The notes beneath the pieces were generated by a model that worked only from the letters and a program-made list of their open reading frames with translations, had not been told where the DNA came from and did no database searches. Shown one piece after another: positions 8,674-19,180 of a DNA stretch of 64,000 nucleotides. The DNA is from Elusimicrobium sp. An273 (GTDB lineage: Bacteria > Elusimicrobiota > Elusimicrobia > Elusimicrobiales > Elusimicrobiaceae). The DNA lies in assembly GCF_002159705.1 (NCBI RefSeq), contig NZ_NFJD01000001.1:186001-250000 (forward strand), given 5' to 3'. Position 1 is the first letter of the stretch; each line of letters starts with the position of its first letter. The translations under genes and the position numbers were made by a program.

Positions 8674-9207
8674 TTAATTCAGCCAATAGCGTTTGCACGA
8701 AGGGCAGTAGCTGCCACCCGCCGTACCGTCCGGCGTACCGGGCTGGTCTTCACACAGTTTTTGCATTCGGCTGCTGGACGCGCCCGCCCGGCATTCGCGC
8801 CGCCCGGCCTGATTGGCGGCATAGTCCAGCCACATCACATACGCCACATAATTGCCGGAAGGCGTAAACGTATTGGTGTCAAAATTCATCATCCCTACGA
8901 TGTTTTCATCGTCTCCGTCCAGATAATCAATATAAAATTTCCCGCATTGCGCAACGGTTTTATCCGTCTGCAGGGTGCACCCGGCCGGCAGCTCGATATC
9001 CAAATCTTCCAGTGAATCCGGATAACTTCCCGTCATCATCCGGGCCAGTTCCACCCCGTCTTTTACCGATTTAACCACCACCTGCAGCTGGGTATAGCGG
9101 CTGGCATCCACCGCCGTCTGGTACCACGGCACGGCGATTGCCGCCAAAATACCAATAATGACCACCACGACCAGCAACTCCGTAAGCGTAAACCCGTGTT
9201 TATTCAT
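8674..9207 (-). CDS. type IV prepilin / pseudopilin
   Basis: This 177-aa protein begins MNKHGFTLTELLVVVVIIGI. It is a classical prepilin leader with cleavage after the Gly and a Phe at mature position 1; Glu5 and the hydrophobic spine are intact. The following GSYPDSLEDLDIELPAGC region and paired cysteines suit a globular pilin head. It is presumably processed by PilD and assembled into a pilus or type II-like pseudopilus. pilT lies elsewhere in the window. The ATG at 9207 follows GAGG. A longer frame to 9429 would invade clpC and is rejected. Confidence 0.93.
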   Translation of the reverse strand: MNKHGFTLTELLVVVVIIGILAAIAVPWYQTAVDASRYTQLQVVVKSVKDGVELARMMTGSYPDSLEDLDIELPAGCTLQTDKTVAQCGKFYIDYLDGDDENIVGMMNFDTNTFTPSGNYVAYVMWLDYAANQAGRRECRAGASSSRMQKLCEDQPGTPDGTAGGSYCPSCKRYWLN

Positions 9208-9295
9208 CTTGCAGTGCCTCGTTTGGTTTACTGTAGCAAAAAAAGCCCTGTCGCTCAAGTTGTCAAACCCGCTCCGCGCCGCGGTGTTATTTTTA

Positions 9296-9301
9296 TATAA
9301 T
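9296..9301 (+). promoter_or_regulatory. -10 box of clpC-recA
   Basis: Consensus TATAAT lies 32 nt upstream of the clpC ATG. No good -35 is visible at the normal spacing. Confidence 0.55.
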
Positions 9302-9333
9302 GGAAGTAATCGCTGTAAAGGGGTATTAGGAAG

Positions 9334-11862
9334 ATGGCAAAACGATTTACCGAAAATGCGCAAAAAATCATTCTCATCGCGCAAGAAGAGGCCAAGCGTC
9401 TCAATCATGACTATGTAGGAACCGAACATATTTTACTGGGGCTAAGCGCCATAGAAGGCACCGTGTCCAATAAGATTTTAACGGGGCTTGGCGTTACGTT
9501 TCGCAAAGTACGTTTGGAAATAGAAAAAATGGTGGGCATTGGCGACACCATTATGCTGCTGGGCGAAATTCCGTTCACGCCGCGCGCCAAAAAAGTGTTG
9601 GAATTTTCGGTGGAAGAATCCCAAATGCTGGGAAGCGACCACATCGGCACGGAACACATTTTGCTGGGCCTGATCCGCGAAGAAGAAGGAATGGCCGGAC
9701 GGATTTTGGAAAATTTAGGCTTAAACTTAGACGCCGTGCGCGACGCCGTGCTTAACTTTATCGGCGATGCGGCACCCGGAGACCTCAATGAAGACGTGCC
9801 GGATATGCCGCAGGAAATCAACCTCAATTCCGCCCCCAGACGGGAACGCGAACCTTTAGAAAAGAAAAAAACCAAAACCCCCACGCTGGATGAATACACC
9901 CGCGATTTAACCAAACTGGCGGCCAAAAACCAGCTGGATCCGGTCATCGGCCGAGAAGAAGAAATAGAACGCCTGGTGCAAATTTTGGCGCGGCGCACCA
10001 AGAACAACCCCGTTCTTATCGGAGAGCCGGGCGTAGGCAAAACGGCTATTGTGGAAGGGCTGGCGCAAAAAATGGCCCGCGGCGAAATTTCGGACGTGCT
10101 TTGCAACAAACGCCTGCTGGCGCTGGACTTGGCGTCCGTCATTGCCGGTACCAAGTACCGCGGCGAGTTTGAACAGCGTTTAAAAAACATTATTGACGAA
10201 CTGGCCTCCGCCAAAGACGCCATTATTTTTATTGACGAGCTGCACACCATTATCGGCGCCGGCGCGGCGGAAGGCTCCATAGACGCTTCCAATATGTTAA
10301 AACCCGCCCTGGCCCGCGGCGAAGTGCAGTGCATCGGCGCCACTACGTTTGACGAATACCGCAAATATATTGAAGCCGACACCGCCTTGGAACGCCGCTT
10401 TCAGCCCGTCGTGGCCGACCCGCCGGACGTAGACGAAACCATCACCATTTTAAAAGGCATCCGCTCCAAATACGAGCAGCACCACAAGGTCAAATATACC
10501 GACGGCGCCATCCGCGCCGCGGCCGCCATTGCCGACCGCTATATTACCGACCGTGCCATGCCGGATAAAGCCATCGACCTGTTTGACGAAGCCGGTGCCC
10601 GCGCCCGCCTTAAAAACGCGGTATTCCCGCCGGAAATCAAACAAAAACAAATGGAATACAACCAGGCCGTACAGGAAAAAGACGAAGCCCTTTCCAAAAA
10701 AGAATTTGAGAAAGCCGCCGCCGCCAAAGACACCGAAGACCGCTTAAAAGCGTATGTGGAACACCTTAAACAGCAGTGGCACGAAAAACACGACAAAGAA
10801 GTGCCTCAAGTAACGGAAGAAGACATTGCGCTGGTGGCCTCCAAATGGACGGGCATCCCCGTTACGCGCCTGACGCAAAGCGAAACCGAAAAGATTTTAC
10901 ATATGGAAGAGCACCTGCACGAACGCATCATCGGGCAGGACGACGCGGTAAAAGCCGTTTCGCTGGCCATCCGCAGAAACCGCACGGGCCTAGGCAACCC
11001 GCACCGGCCGATTGGCGGCTTTTTGTTCTTGGGCCCCACCGGGGTAGGCAAGACGGAACTGGCCAAAAGTTTGGCCACCTTCCTGTTTGGAGACGAGGAC
11101 GCCATGATCCGGCTGGATATGTCGGAATACATGGAAAAGTTTGCCGTCTCGCGCCTGATCGGGGCGCCGCCCGGCTACGTGGGATATGAAGAAGGCGGCC
11201 AGCTGACCGAAGCCGTGCGCCGCCGCCCCTACAGCGTGGTAGTGCTGGACGAGCTGGAAAAAGCCCACCCGGATATTTATAATATCCTGCTGCAAGTGCT
11301 TGATGAAGGCTCTTTGTCGGACAATTTAGGGCACAAAGTCAGCTTTAAAAACTGCGTGATTATCATGACGTCCAACGTCGGCGCGCGGGAAATTACCAAC
11401 AAGGGCAACACCTTGGGGTTTGCCGCTCACCAATCCGAAGAACAGCAATACCAGGATATGCGCAAAAACGTAATGGACGAAGTGAAAAAAACGTTTAATC
11501 CGGAGTTTATCAACCGTATTGACGAAATTGTGGTGTTCCACTCGCTTTCCAAAGAAAACATCGGCCAAATTCTGGACTTGGCGTTAAAAGATGTGGACGC
11601 CAAACTGGCGGACAAGGAATTGAGCTTAAAATTAACGCCCAAAGCCAAGGATTTTCTGGTGGAGAAAGGCTTTGACGTCAAATTCGGCGCGCGCCCGCTT
11701 TTGCGCACGCTGCAGCGCGAGCTGGAAGACCCGCTGGCGGAGAATATCCTCGTCAGCCGCTATCCGGCACATACCGAAATTTTGGTAGACTTAGATAAAG
11801 ATGCCGGCAAATTGACCTTTTCCGGCGCGGCGGTAAAAGAGAAAAACGCCGTAACGATTTAA
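9334..11862 (+). CDS. clpC: ATP-dependent Clp protease ATPase subunit ClpC
   Basis: This 842-aa AAA+ unfoldase has two N-terminal Clp repeats (residues about 1-145). The first AAA domain has Walker A GEPGVGKTA near residue 230. The middle coiled/UVR-like region with many Lys and Glu (about 420-465) marks the ClpC class. The second AAA domain has GPTGVGKTE near 567. It feeds substrates to ClpP, which is not in the window. It is preceded by AGGAAG and followed 22 nt later by recA, so the two are likely co-transcribed. Confidence 0.97.
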   Translation: MAKRFTENAQKIILIAQEEAKRLNHDYVGTEHILLGLSAIEGTVSNKILTGLGVTFRKVRLEIEKMVGIGDTIMLLGEIPFTPRAKKVLEFSVEESQMLGSDHIGTEHILLGLIREEEGMAGRILENLGLNLDAVRDAVLNFIGDAAPGDLNEDVPDMPQEINLNSAPRREREPLEKKKTKTPTLDEYTRDLTKLAAKNQLDPVIGREEEIERLVQILARRTKNNPVLIGEPGVGKTAIVEGLAQKMARGEISDVLCNKRLLALDLASVIAGTKYRGEFEQRLKNIIDELASAKDAIIFIDELHTIIGAGAAEGSIDASNMLKPALARGEVQCIGATTFDEYRKYIEADTALERRFQPVVADPPDVDETITILKGIRSKYEQHHKVKYTDGAIRAAAAIADRYITDRAMPDKAIDLFDEAGARARLKNAVFPPEIKQKQMEYNQAVQEKDEALSKKEFEKAAAAKDTEDRLKAYVEHLKQQWHEKHDKEVPQVTEEDIALVASKWTGIPVTRLTQSETEKILHMEEHLHERIIGQDDAVKAVSLAIRRNRTGLGNPHRPIGGFLFLGPTGVGKTELAKSLATFLFGDEDAMIRLDMSEYMEKFAVSRLIGAPPGYVGYEEGGQLTEAVRRRPYSVVVLDELEKAHPDIYNILLQVLDEGSLSDNLGHKVSFKNCVIIMTSNVGAREITNKGNTLGFAAHQSEEQQYQDMRKNVMDEVKKTFNPEFINRIDEIVVFHSLSKENIGQILDLALKDVDAKLADKELSLKLTPKAKDFLVEKGFDVKFGARPLLRTLQRELEDPLAENILVSRYPAHTEILVDLDKDAGKLTFSGAAVKEKNAVTI

Positions 11863-11884
11863 CCTGATTGGGAGGAACTGTTGA

Positions 11885-12946
<1,062 letters not shown>

Positions 12947-12961
12947 ATCTTCTGCAAGCAA

Positions 12962-12991
12962 AACGCCTCCCCTGCGGGAGGCGTTTTTTAT
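12962..12991 (+). terminator. terminator of clpC-recA
   Basis: A 10-bp perfect stem AACGCCTCCC/GGGAGGCGTT with CTGC loop is followed by TTTTTTATT. The next 230 bases up to the xerD promoter hold no convincing gene. Confidence 0.95.
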
Positions 12992-13222
12992 TCCTGCGCC
13001 GGCCATGCAAAAAGTGCGGCGGCTTATTTATGTGAAAACGCCCATTCCTTTTCCGTTACACGATTCCGCGCTGTTTACAGCGCCTTTCCAGAAAGCCTGT
13101 TTTTCGGCAAACCCGTTGCTTTATGATTTTCCCGAATGTCTGACACCTGCTGAAGCCCCGCTTTTTTTCGTTTTTTACCGAGGTTTGCGTCCTTCAGTTT
13201 CCGCACGCCTGTTTAAAAAACT

Positions 13223-13233
13223 TATAATAAAGT
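13223..13233 (+). promoter_or_regulatory. leaderless-type promoter of xerD
   Basis: TATAAT (13223-13228) is followed by only five bases (AAAGT) and then the ATG. The predicted transcription start coincides with the start codon. No Shine-Dalgarno. Confidence 0.6.
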
Positions 13234-14121
13234 ATGGAAAACTTTTTGCTGGAAGACTTTAGAAACCACCTTACCTTTGAACGCCAACTCTCCAAAAACA
13301 CGGTAGCGTCCTACGGTTCTGACGTGGAAAGTTTTCTGGAGTACTGCCAAGCTAACGAAAAAGATCCCCTGCAAATCACGCCGGATTTTTTAGACCAATA
13401 CACCTACCAGCTGCGCGAAGTAGAAAAACTGGCCCCTTCCAGCGTGTTTCGCAAGCTGGAAGCGGTGAAATGTTTTTACAAATTTTTGCTGATTGAAGAA
13501 AAAATAAAAGACGACCCCACCCGTTTTTTAAAATCTCCCAAGCTGGCGCAAAAAATCCCCACCCAGCTCACGCGCGAAGAAATGGATCGGCTGCTGTCTT
13601 ATCCTGCCGAAACGCTGGCGGAAATTCGAACGGTAACGATTATAGAACTGCTCTACGCCGCCGGCCTGCGCGTAAGCGAACTGATTAATTTGCGGCTGGA
13701 AAACGTCAACACGCAGGAAGGGTGGGTTTTGGCGTTTGGCAAGGGCGGCAAACAGCGTTTTGTGCCCATTCATCCGCGTGCCTGCGAACGCATCAAACAA
13801 TACCTGGCGGTGCGCGAAGCGCACTTTGCCGACAAAAACGTAGGCTCGGAAGTATTTTTAAACAAAAACGGCAAAAAAATCAGCCGCATATCCGTCTGGA
13901 AAGACTTGTCCGCCCTCGGCCGCAAAGCCAACATTTCCCAGCCTCTTCACCCGCACCTTTTCCGCCACACGTTTGCAAGCCATATGCTCCAAGGCGGGGC
14001 CGACCTAAGAAGCCTGCAGGAAATGCTGGGGCACGCCAATTTAACCACCACCCAAATCTACACGCACTTGGACGTGAGCGATTTAAAAGAAAAACACAAA
14101 AAATTCCACCCGCGCGGCTAA
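13234..14121 (+). CDS. xerD: site-specific tyrosine recombinase XerC/XerD
   Basis: This 295-aa protein has an N-terminal SAM-like core-binding domain (about 1-90) and a complete catalytic set: Arg146 (GLRVSEL), Lys170 (GKGGKQRFVP), His241 and Arg244 (HLFRHTF), His267 (GHANLTTTQ) and nucleophile Tyr276. Xer recombinases resolve chromosome dimers at dif. Only one Xer is present here and no dif site was recognised. Its upstream region has a TATAAT box so close to the ATG that the mRNA should be leaderless. XerC and XerD cannot be told apart with certainty. Confidence 0.93.
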   Translation: MENFLLEDFRNHLTFERQLSKNTVASYGSDVESFLEYCQANEKDPLQITPDFLDQYTYQLREVEKLAPSSVFRKLEAVKCFYKFLLIEEKIKDDPTRFLKSPKLAQKIPTQLTREEMDRLLSYPAETLAEIRTVTIIELLYAAGLRVSELINLRLENVNTQEGWVLAFGKGGKQRFVPIHPRACERIKQYLAVREAHFADKNVGSEVFLNKNGKKISRISVWKDLSALGRKANISQPLHPHLFRHTFASHMLQGGADLRSLQEMLGHANLTTTQIYTHLDVSDLKEKHKKFHPRG

Positions 14122-14188
14122 ACCTAGCAACCGGCCGTTTGGCACTTGGTTTGCCCAATACACCGGGGCTGATTTTAAAACTAAAAAT

Positions 14189-14206
14189 TGTTAAAATAAA
14201 AGTAGT
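14189..14206 (+). promoter_or_regulatory. extended -10 promoter of leuS
   Basis: TGT followed by TAAAAT (14192-14197) ends 9 nt before the leuS ATG. No Shine-Dalgarno is present, so the leader would be about 3 nt. Confidence 0.5.
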
Positions 14207-16720
14207 ATGAGTATTGATAACTTTCCGCAAATTGACAAGAAACAACAAGACCGCTGGGAAAAAGCCAACCTTTTCGCCAGCCCCAGAATGCCCAAAGGCA
14301 AAAAGTTTTACTGCTTGGATATGTTCCCATATCCGTCGGGCGCCGGCTTGCACGTCGGCCATCCGGAAGGGTATACCGCTTCGGACATTTTGGTACGCTA
14401 TAAACTGATGAACGGCTACGACGTGCTGCACCCCATGGGGTGGGACGCCTTCGGCCTACCTGCGGAAAATTACGCCATTGCCACCGGGGTTCACCCGCGC
14501 ATTACTACTCATAAAAACATCGCCAATTTTAAACGCCAAATCAAATCCATCGGCCTCGCCTACGACTGGAGCCGCGAAATCGACACCACCGACCCGAAGT
14601 ATTATAAATGGACGCAGTGGATTTTTCTGCAGCTTTTCAAAAAAGGCCTCGCGTATGAATCCACCGTGCCGATCAACTGGTGCCCATCGTGCAAAACGGG
14701 GCTTGCCAACGAAGAAGTGTTTAACGGCAAGTGCGAACGCTGCGGCCACGAAATCGAACGCAAGGCCCTGCGCCAGTGGATTTTGCGCATTACCAACTAC
14801 GCCGAAAAACTGCTGGAAGGGTTGGACAAGCTGGACTGGCCCGAAAGCACGCTGACCATGCAGCGCAACTGGATTGGCAAGTCCAACGGGGCGGAAGTCA
14901 AATTCAAGCTGGACGGGCACGACGATATTTTAACCGTATTTACCACCCGCCCGGACACGCTTTTCGGCGCCACGTATATGGTGGTTTCGCCGGAACACCC
15001 GATTTTGAAAAAAATTGTTACGCCCGAGCAAAAAGCCGCGGTGGAACATTACCAGGCCGAAGCCGCCAAAAAAAGCGACTTGGAACGCGGCGACTTAAAT
15101 AAAGACAAAACCGGCGTATTTACCGGCGCCTACGCCATCAACCCGGTAAACGGCAAAAAAATCCCGGTGTGGACGTCCGACTATGTGCTGATGGGCTACG
15201 GCACCGGCGCGATTATGGCCGTGCCGGCGCACGACGAGAGGGACTACGCTTTTGCCAAAAAATTCGGGTTGGATATCATCGAAGTTATCAAAAGCGAACA
15301 AGGCGTGGAAAAAGAAGCCTTTACGGGAGACGGAGAACTCGTCAACTCCGGCTTTTTAAACGGCATGCACGTGCAAGAGTCCAAAGCCGCCATGATTGAC
15401 TGGCTGACGCAGCGCGGCTTGGGCAACGCCAAAACCAGCTATAAACTGCGCGACTGGGTGTTTGCCCGCCAACGCTACTGGGGCGAACCGATCCCCATTG
15501 TGCACTGCCCCAAATGCGGCGTGGTGCCGCTGCCGGAAGACCAGCTGCCGCTGACGCTGCCGGAAGTAGAAAAATTTGAACCCTCGGGCACGGGCGAATC
15601 GCCGCTTTCCACGGTGGAAAGTTGGGTAAACACCACCTGCCCGCACTGCGGCGGCCCGGCCAAACGCGAAACCAACACCATGCCCCAATGGGCCGGCTCC
15701 TGCTGGTATTATCTGCGCTATATGGATCCGCACAACGACAAAGCGCTGGTAGACCCGGAAATTGAAAAAGCCTACGGCCCCGTGGACTGCTACATCGGCG
15801 GTGCGGAACACGCCGTGCTGCATTTATTGTACGCGCGCTTCTGGCACCATGTGCTGTTTGACTTGGGCGTCGTAAGCCACCCGGAACCGTTCCAAAAATT
15901 GCGCCACCAAGGCATGATTTTGGCGTTCTCGTACCGGGATAAAATGGGCGCCTACCACGGCTACGACGAAATTGATTTTAAAGACGGAAAAGCCTTCTTA
16001 AAAACCACCGGGGAGGAACTTTCCCCCATGGTGGAAAAAATGTCCAAATCCAAAAAGAACGTCATCAACCCCGATGAAATTCTTTCCCAGTACGGGGCGG
16101 ATGCTTTCCGCATGTACGAAATGTTTATGGGCCCGTTTGAGGCCAGCAAACCTTGGGACATGAAAGGCATTGAAGGCATTTCCCGCTTTTTAAAGCGCAC
16201 AGCCGCCTGGAGCGAAAGCGTAAAGCTTTTTGAAGGGCCGGATCCGAAAAAGAGCGAAATCCTGAAGAACAAAACCATCGCCAAAGTAAGCGAAGATATT
16301 GAAAATTTCCGTTTCAATACCGCCATTTCGGCACTGATGGTGTTGTTTAACGATATCAGCAAACTGCCGCAAGTAAGCCAAGACACGTTCCAAACGTTCT
16401 TAAAACTCTTACACCCGTTTGCCCCGCACTTAACCGAAGAAATCTGGCAGCAAAAAGGCTACGAAGGATTTGTGGTTAAATCCGCCTGGCCGAAGGTCAA
16501 CCCGGATCTGCTGCAGGACGATTCCGTAGAAATCGGCGTGCAGGTAAACGGCAAAGTGCGCGACCGAATTTCCGTGCCGGCAAACGCTTCGCGCGAAGAA
16601 ATGGAAAAGCTGGCCCGCGCCAGCGCCAAAGTACAGCGCAGCTTGGAAGGATTGGAAATTAAAAAAGTAATTGTCGTCCCCGGCCGCATGGTCAGCTTTG
16701 TGGCCGCCCCCCAAAAATAA
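14207..16720 (+). CDS. leuS: leucyl-tRNA synthetase
   Basis: This 837-aa class I synthetase has the HIGH-type motif HVGH at 49-52 and KMSKS at 611-615. The CP1 editing domain (about 220-410) has a [13 protein letters not shown] motif and [16 protein letters not shown] zinc-binding CPKCG lies before the second half of the active site. All expected bacterial LeuRS blocks are present at normal length. It heads a leuS-lptE-holA cluster, the same order as in E. coli. Confidence 0.98.
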   Translation: MSIDNFPQIDKKQQDRWEKANLFASPRMPKGKKFYCLDMFPYPSGAGLHVGHPEGYTASDILVRYKLMNGYDVLHPMGWDAFGLPAENYAIATGVHPRITTHKNIANFKRQIKSIGLAYDWSREIDTTDPKYYKWTQWIFLQLFKKGLAYESTVPINWCPSCKTGLANEEVFNGKCERCGHEIERKALRQWILRITNYAEKLLEGLDKLDWPESTLTMQRNWIGKSNGAEVKFKLDGHDDILTVFTTRPDTLFGATYMVVSPEHPILKKIVTPEQKAAVEHYQAEAAKKSDLERGDLNKDKTGVFTGAYAINPVNGKKIPVWTSDYVLMGYGTGAIMAVPAHDERDYAFAKKFGLDIIEVIKSEQGVEKEAFTGDGELVNSGFLNGMHVQESKAAMIDWLTQRGLGNAKTSYKLRDWVFARQRYWGEPIPIVHCPKCGVVPLPEDQLPLTLPEVEKFEPSGTGESPLSTVESWVNTTCPHCGGPAKRETNTMPQWAGSCWYYLRYMDPHNDKALVDPEIEKAYGPVDCYIGGAEHAVLHLLYARFWHHVLFDLGVVSHPEPFQKLRHQGMILAFSYRDKMGAYHGYDEIDFKDGKAFLKTTGEELSPMVEKMSKSKKNVINPDEILSQYGADAFRMYEMFMGPFEASKPWDMKGIEGISRFLKRTAAWSESVKLFEGPDPKKSEILKNKTIAKVSEDIENFRFNTAISALMVLFNDISKLPQVSQDTFQTFLKLLHPFAPHLTEEIWQQKGYEGFVVKSAWPKVNPDLLQDDSVEIGVQVNGKVRDRISVPANASREEMEKLARASAKVQRSLEGLEIKKVIVVPGRMVSFVAAPQK

Positions 16721-16755
16721 AAAGCCCGCCCAAAGGCCGGCAAAAGGGAGTCTGT

Positions 16756-17337
16756 ATGAAAAAATTCTTGTCTGTTTTATGTGCGGCCGCCGCGCTTGCG
16801 GCGTGCGCCAGCGAAGGGGCCGTGTACAAACCGCAGGCCCAAATTATGCCGCAGCACATCAAAAAAATCGCGGTGCGCCAAATCCTCAACAAGACGGAAG
16901 TCTTCGCCTTGGAAGACAAGTTCTATAACGAGCTTTACGACGAATTTTTGCGCGACGGTTCCTATCAAATCGTCTCCGAAAACAACGGCGCCGAAGGCGT
17001 GGTGGTAACCACCATTTCCCGCTATTTAAATGTGCCCATCCAGTACGACAGCCAACTCATTCCCACCGTGTACCGCATGGACATTTGGCTGGATGTGGTG
17101 TTTATGGACAAAACCACCAACGCGCCCGTCTGGCGCGAGCCGGCGTTTTTGGGCACGCAAATTTATGCGGCTTCCACCCTGCCCGGCGGCATGACCGAGG
17201 TACAGGCGCGGGACGTGGTGTTTGAAAAACTCTCCAAAGACATCGTCAAACGCACGGTGGAAGGGTTTGGCTCGGTGATGAGCGAAAACAAAAAGAAAGT
17301 GATGAACAACCCGGAATATACCACCATTACCCAATAA
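16756..17337 (+). CDS. lptE: LptE-like outer-membrane lipoprotein
   Basis: This 193-aa protein has a lipoprotein signal and lipobox LAAC, with Cys17 as the lipidated residue. The body alternates beta strands and helices (HIKKIAVRQILNKT, GVVVTTISRYLNVP, MDIWLDVVF), as in the LptE fold that plugs the LptD barrel in LPS insertion. Sequence alone would only give a generic lipoprotein. The call rests on its position between leuS and holA, exactly as in E. coli, and on lptF/lptG elsewhere in the window. A GGGAG site precedes the ATG. Confidence 0.75.
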   Translation: MKKFLSVLCAAAALAACASEGAVYKPQAQIMPQHIKKIAVRQILNKTEVFALEDKFYNELYDEFLRDGSYQIVSENNGAEGVVVTTISRYLNVPIQYDSQLIPTVYRMDIWLDVVFMDKTTNAPVWREPAFLGTQIYAASTLPGGMTEVQARDVVFEKLSKDIVKRTVEGFGSVMSENKKKVMNNPEYTTITQ

Positions 17338-17340
17338 CAT

Positions 17341-18351
17341 ATGTCCAAAATCTCCGCGGAAAAATTAAACACCGAACTTGCCAAAAATACCGTTTCCCCC
17401 GTCTATTTGCTGACGGGGGAAGACGTCTATCGCAAGAATTTGGCCATTCAAAAAATCCGCGAAGTGCTCCACCCGGACGATTTCAATTCCTACCAAAGCG
17501 AGGCCGACAAGGCAGACCTGGGTGAAGTATTGGCCCTGGCCAACACGGCGCCCGTATTTTCGGAAAACCGCCTGGTGGTGCTGACCGGCATTGAAAAACT
17601 GCGCAAAGACCCCAAAGAAGCGCTGATCCGCTACTTGGATAATCCGCTGCCCACCACCACCTTGGTGCTGACGCACAACGACGCCAAAAAAATGAAAACG
17701 GAAAAGGTACTGGCGGAAGTTTGCTCGGACGCGGGACGCGTCGTAAGCTTTGACGAGCTGAAAAAGGATGAACTCAACGCTTGGGTGCGCCAAAAAATGC
17801 AGGAAAAAGGACTGCAGCCCGATTTTGATTCGGTGGATTTATTGTGCGAAAGCATCGGCGGCGAATTAAACGCGCTGGAAAACGAAATTGAAAAACTCTC
17901 CCTCTACACCGCCGACCGGGCCGACAAACACATCACCAAGCCCGACGTACTGGCCTGCATCGGATTTAGCAAAGAAGAAAACCCGTTTGAACTGTCCAAC
18001 GCCATTACCGCCTGCAACAAAAACCGGGCGGTGCAGTTGGTGGACAAATTGGTGGACGACGGGGAAGAGCCCGTATCTATTTTAAGCAAGATGACTTTCC
18101 CCATTTTAAAAATGGCGCGCATCAAACGCTTGAGCCAAGCCGGTATGGCGCCGGCCGAAATTTTACGCGCGGCAGGGCTGATGTATTGGGAAAGCCGCCT
18201 GGTCAACCAAGCCCGGCTGTTCCCTTCGCAAAGCCATTTTTTAAGTGCGTTAAACCGCATTATAGAGGCCGATGCGGCGTTTAAATCCTCCACCTCATCC
18301 GACCCCAAAATTTTGCTAAAAGGCATTCTCTTGACGCTGTTTAGCAAATAG
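17341..18351 (+). CDS. holA: DNA polymerase III delta subunit
   Basis: This 336-aa clamp-loader wrench subunit contains VYLLTGEDVYRKNLAIQKI near the N-terminus, a non-functional ATPase fold, and the LENEIEKLSLY and PFELSNAI motifs typical of HolA. It starts 3 nt after the lptE stop and has no clear Shine-Dalgarno of its own, which suggests coupling. The strong terminator right after it ends the leuS-lptE-holA operon. Confidence 0.94.
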   Translation: MSKISAEKLNTELAKNTVSPVYLLTGEDVYRKNLAIQKIREVLHPDDFNSYQSEADKADLGEVLALANTAPVFSENRLVVLTGIEKLRKDPKEALIRYLDNPLPTTTLVLTHNDAKKMKTEKVLAEVCSDAGRVVSFDELKKDELNAWVRQKMQEKGLQPDFDSVDLLCESIGGELNALENEIEKLSLYTADRADKHITKPDVLACIGFSKEENPFELSNAITACNKNRAVQLVDKLVDDGEEPVSILSKMTFPILKMARIKRLSQAGMAPAEILRAAGLMYWESRLVNQARLFPSQSHFLSALNRIIEADAAFKSSTSSDPKILLKGILLTLFSK

Positions 18352-18374
18352 TATTCCAATTTCTTCCCAAATAA

Positions 18375-18406
18375 AAAGAGCTCTTCAACAGAAGAGCTCT
18401 TTTATT
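18375..18406 (+). terminator. terminator of leuS-lptE-holA
   Basis: A 12-bp perfect stem AAAGAGCTCTTC/GAAGAGCTCTTT with AACA loop, followed by TTTTATTT. Confidence 0.92.
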
Positions 18407-18434
18407 TACCCCCCGATACGTGAAATTTATATGT

Positions 18435-18454
18435 TTTACTTACCGGTAAGTAAA
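18435..18454. promoter_or_regulatory. candidate repressor operator (20-bp perfect palindrome)
   Basis: TTTACTTACCGGTAAGTAAA is a perfect inverted repeat with no spacer. It has no T run or loop, so it is not a terminator, and it resembles TetR-family operators. It starts with TTTACT, which lies 17 nt before a -10-like TAACAT (18458-18463), so a bound protein would block that promoter. The gene downstream is the DedA-family gene at 18530. No TetR-type regulator is encoded in the window. Confidence 0.5.
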
Positions 18455-18517
18455 TAATAACATAATCGCTGCCAAAATGCAATTTTTTCTTTCCGGAAGA
18501 CGCTCCCCGCTATTTAG

Positions 18518-18529
18518 TACAATTTAAAT
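18518..18529 (+). promoter_or_regulatory. leaderless-type promoter of the DedA gene
   Basis: TACAAT (18518-18523), then six bases, then ATG. No Shine-Dalgarno. Confidence 0.5.
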
Positions 18530-19180
18530 ATGGAATTATTATCGCAAGTTCTTGATATTTTTTTGCACCTGGATGTGCATCTCAACGCCTGGGCGGCCTG
18601 GATGGGCGTCTGGTTATACGTAGTGATTTTTGCAGTGGTTTTCTGCGAAACGGGCTTGGTGGTTACGCCTTTTTTGCCGGGAGATTCGCTGTTGTTTGCC
18701 TGCGGCGCACTGGCCGCCGCCGAAGGAAGCAGCATCAACCTGTATTGGCTGATTCCCGTTATTTTTGCAGCCGCCGTGCTGGGAGATTTTTGCAATTATG
18801 AAATCGGCAAATGGCTGGGGCCAAAGGTATTTACCAAAGAAGACAGTATCTTTTTAAATAAAGACCACCTCAACAAAGCCCACGCTTTCTACGAAAAATA
18901 CGGCGGCAAAACCATCATTTTGGCGCGCTTTATACCCATTATCCGCACGTTTGCGCCGTTTGTGGCGGGCATTGGGAAAATGACGTACTTTCACTTTGCC
19001 TCTTACAATCTAATCGGCGCCGCACTGTGGGTGCTGGCTTTTACGCTGGGCGGCTATTTCTTTGCCGATTTGCCCGTGGTGCAAAACCATTTCCACTATG
19101 TCGTGGTGGCTATTATCGTGATTTCGTTGCTGCCTGCGGTGTACGAGTTTTGGAACGCACATCGGCAGCCGAAGAAGTAG
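18530..19180 (+). CDS. DedA-family membrane protein
   Basis: This 216-aa protein of the DedA/VTT family acts in the inner membrane. Members are undecaprenyl-phosphate or lipid flippases/transporters linked to envelope integrity. The family hallmarks are visible: ETGLVVTPFLPGDSLLF (about 41-58), the GDFCNYEIGKWLG segment, then FYEKYGGKTIILARFIPIIRTFAPFVAG, where the RFxPxxRTFxPxxAG signature carries the essential Arg residues. Several hydrophobic helices and a short basic tail follow. The last 68 bases overlap the end of the convergent NagZ-like gene. A candidate operator lies about 75 bp upstream of the start. Confidence 0.93.
   Translation: MELLSQVLDIFLHLDVHLNAWAAWMGVWLYVVIFAVVFCETGLVVTPFLPGDSLLFACGALAAAEGSSINLYWLIPVIFAAAVLGDFCNYEIGKWLGPKVFTKEDSIFLNKDHLNKAHAFYEKYGGKTIILARFIPIIRTFAPFVAGIGKMTYFHFASYNLIGAALWVLAFTLGGYFFADLPVVQNHFHYVVVAIIVISLLPAVYEFWNAHRQPKK

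Noticed and set aside
9208-9429. 74-codon N-terminal extension of the prepilin
   Set aside because: It would overlap clpC and place the prepilin leader inside the protein; the ATG at 9207 gives a perfect leader.
9411-10382. 323-codon minus-strand open frame across clpC
   Set aside because: Ser/Ile/Arg-rich shadow of a well-conserved clpC.
13005-13259. 85-codon open frame before xerD
   Set aside because: No Shine-Dalgarno or promoter of its own, overlaps the xerD start, and shows no recognisable protein pattern.
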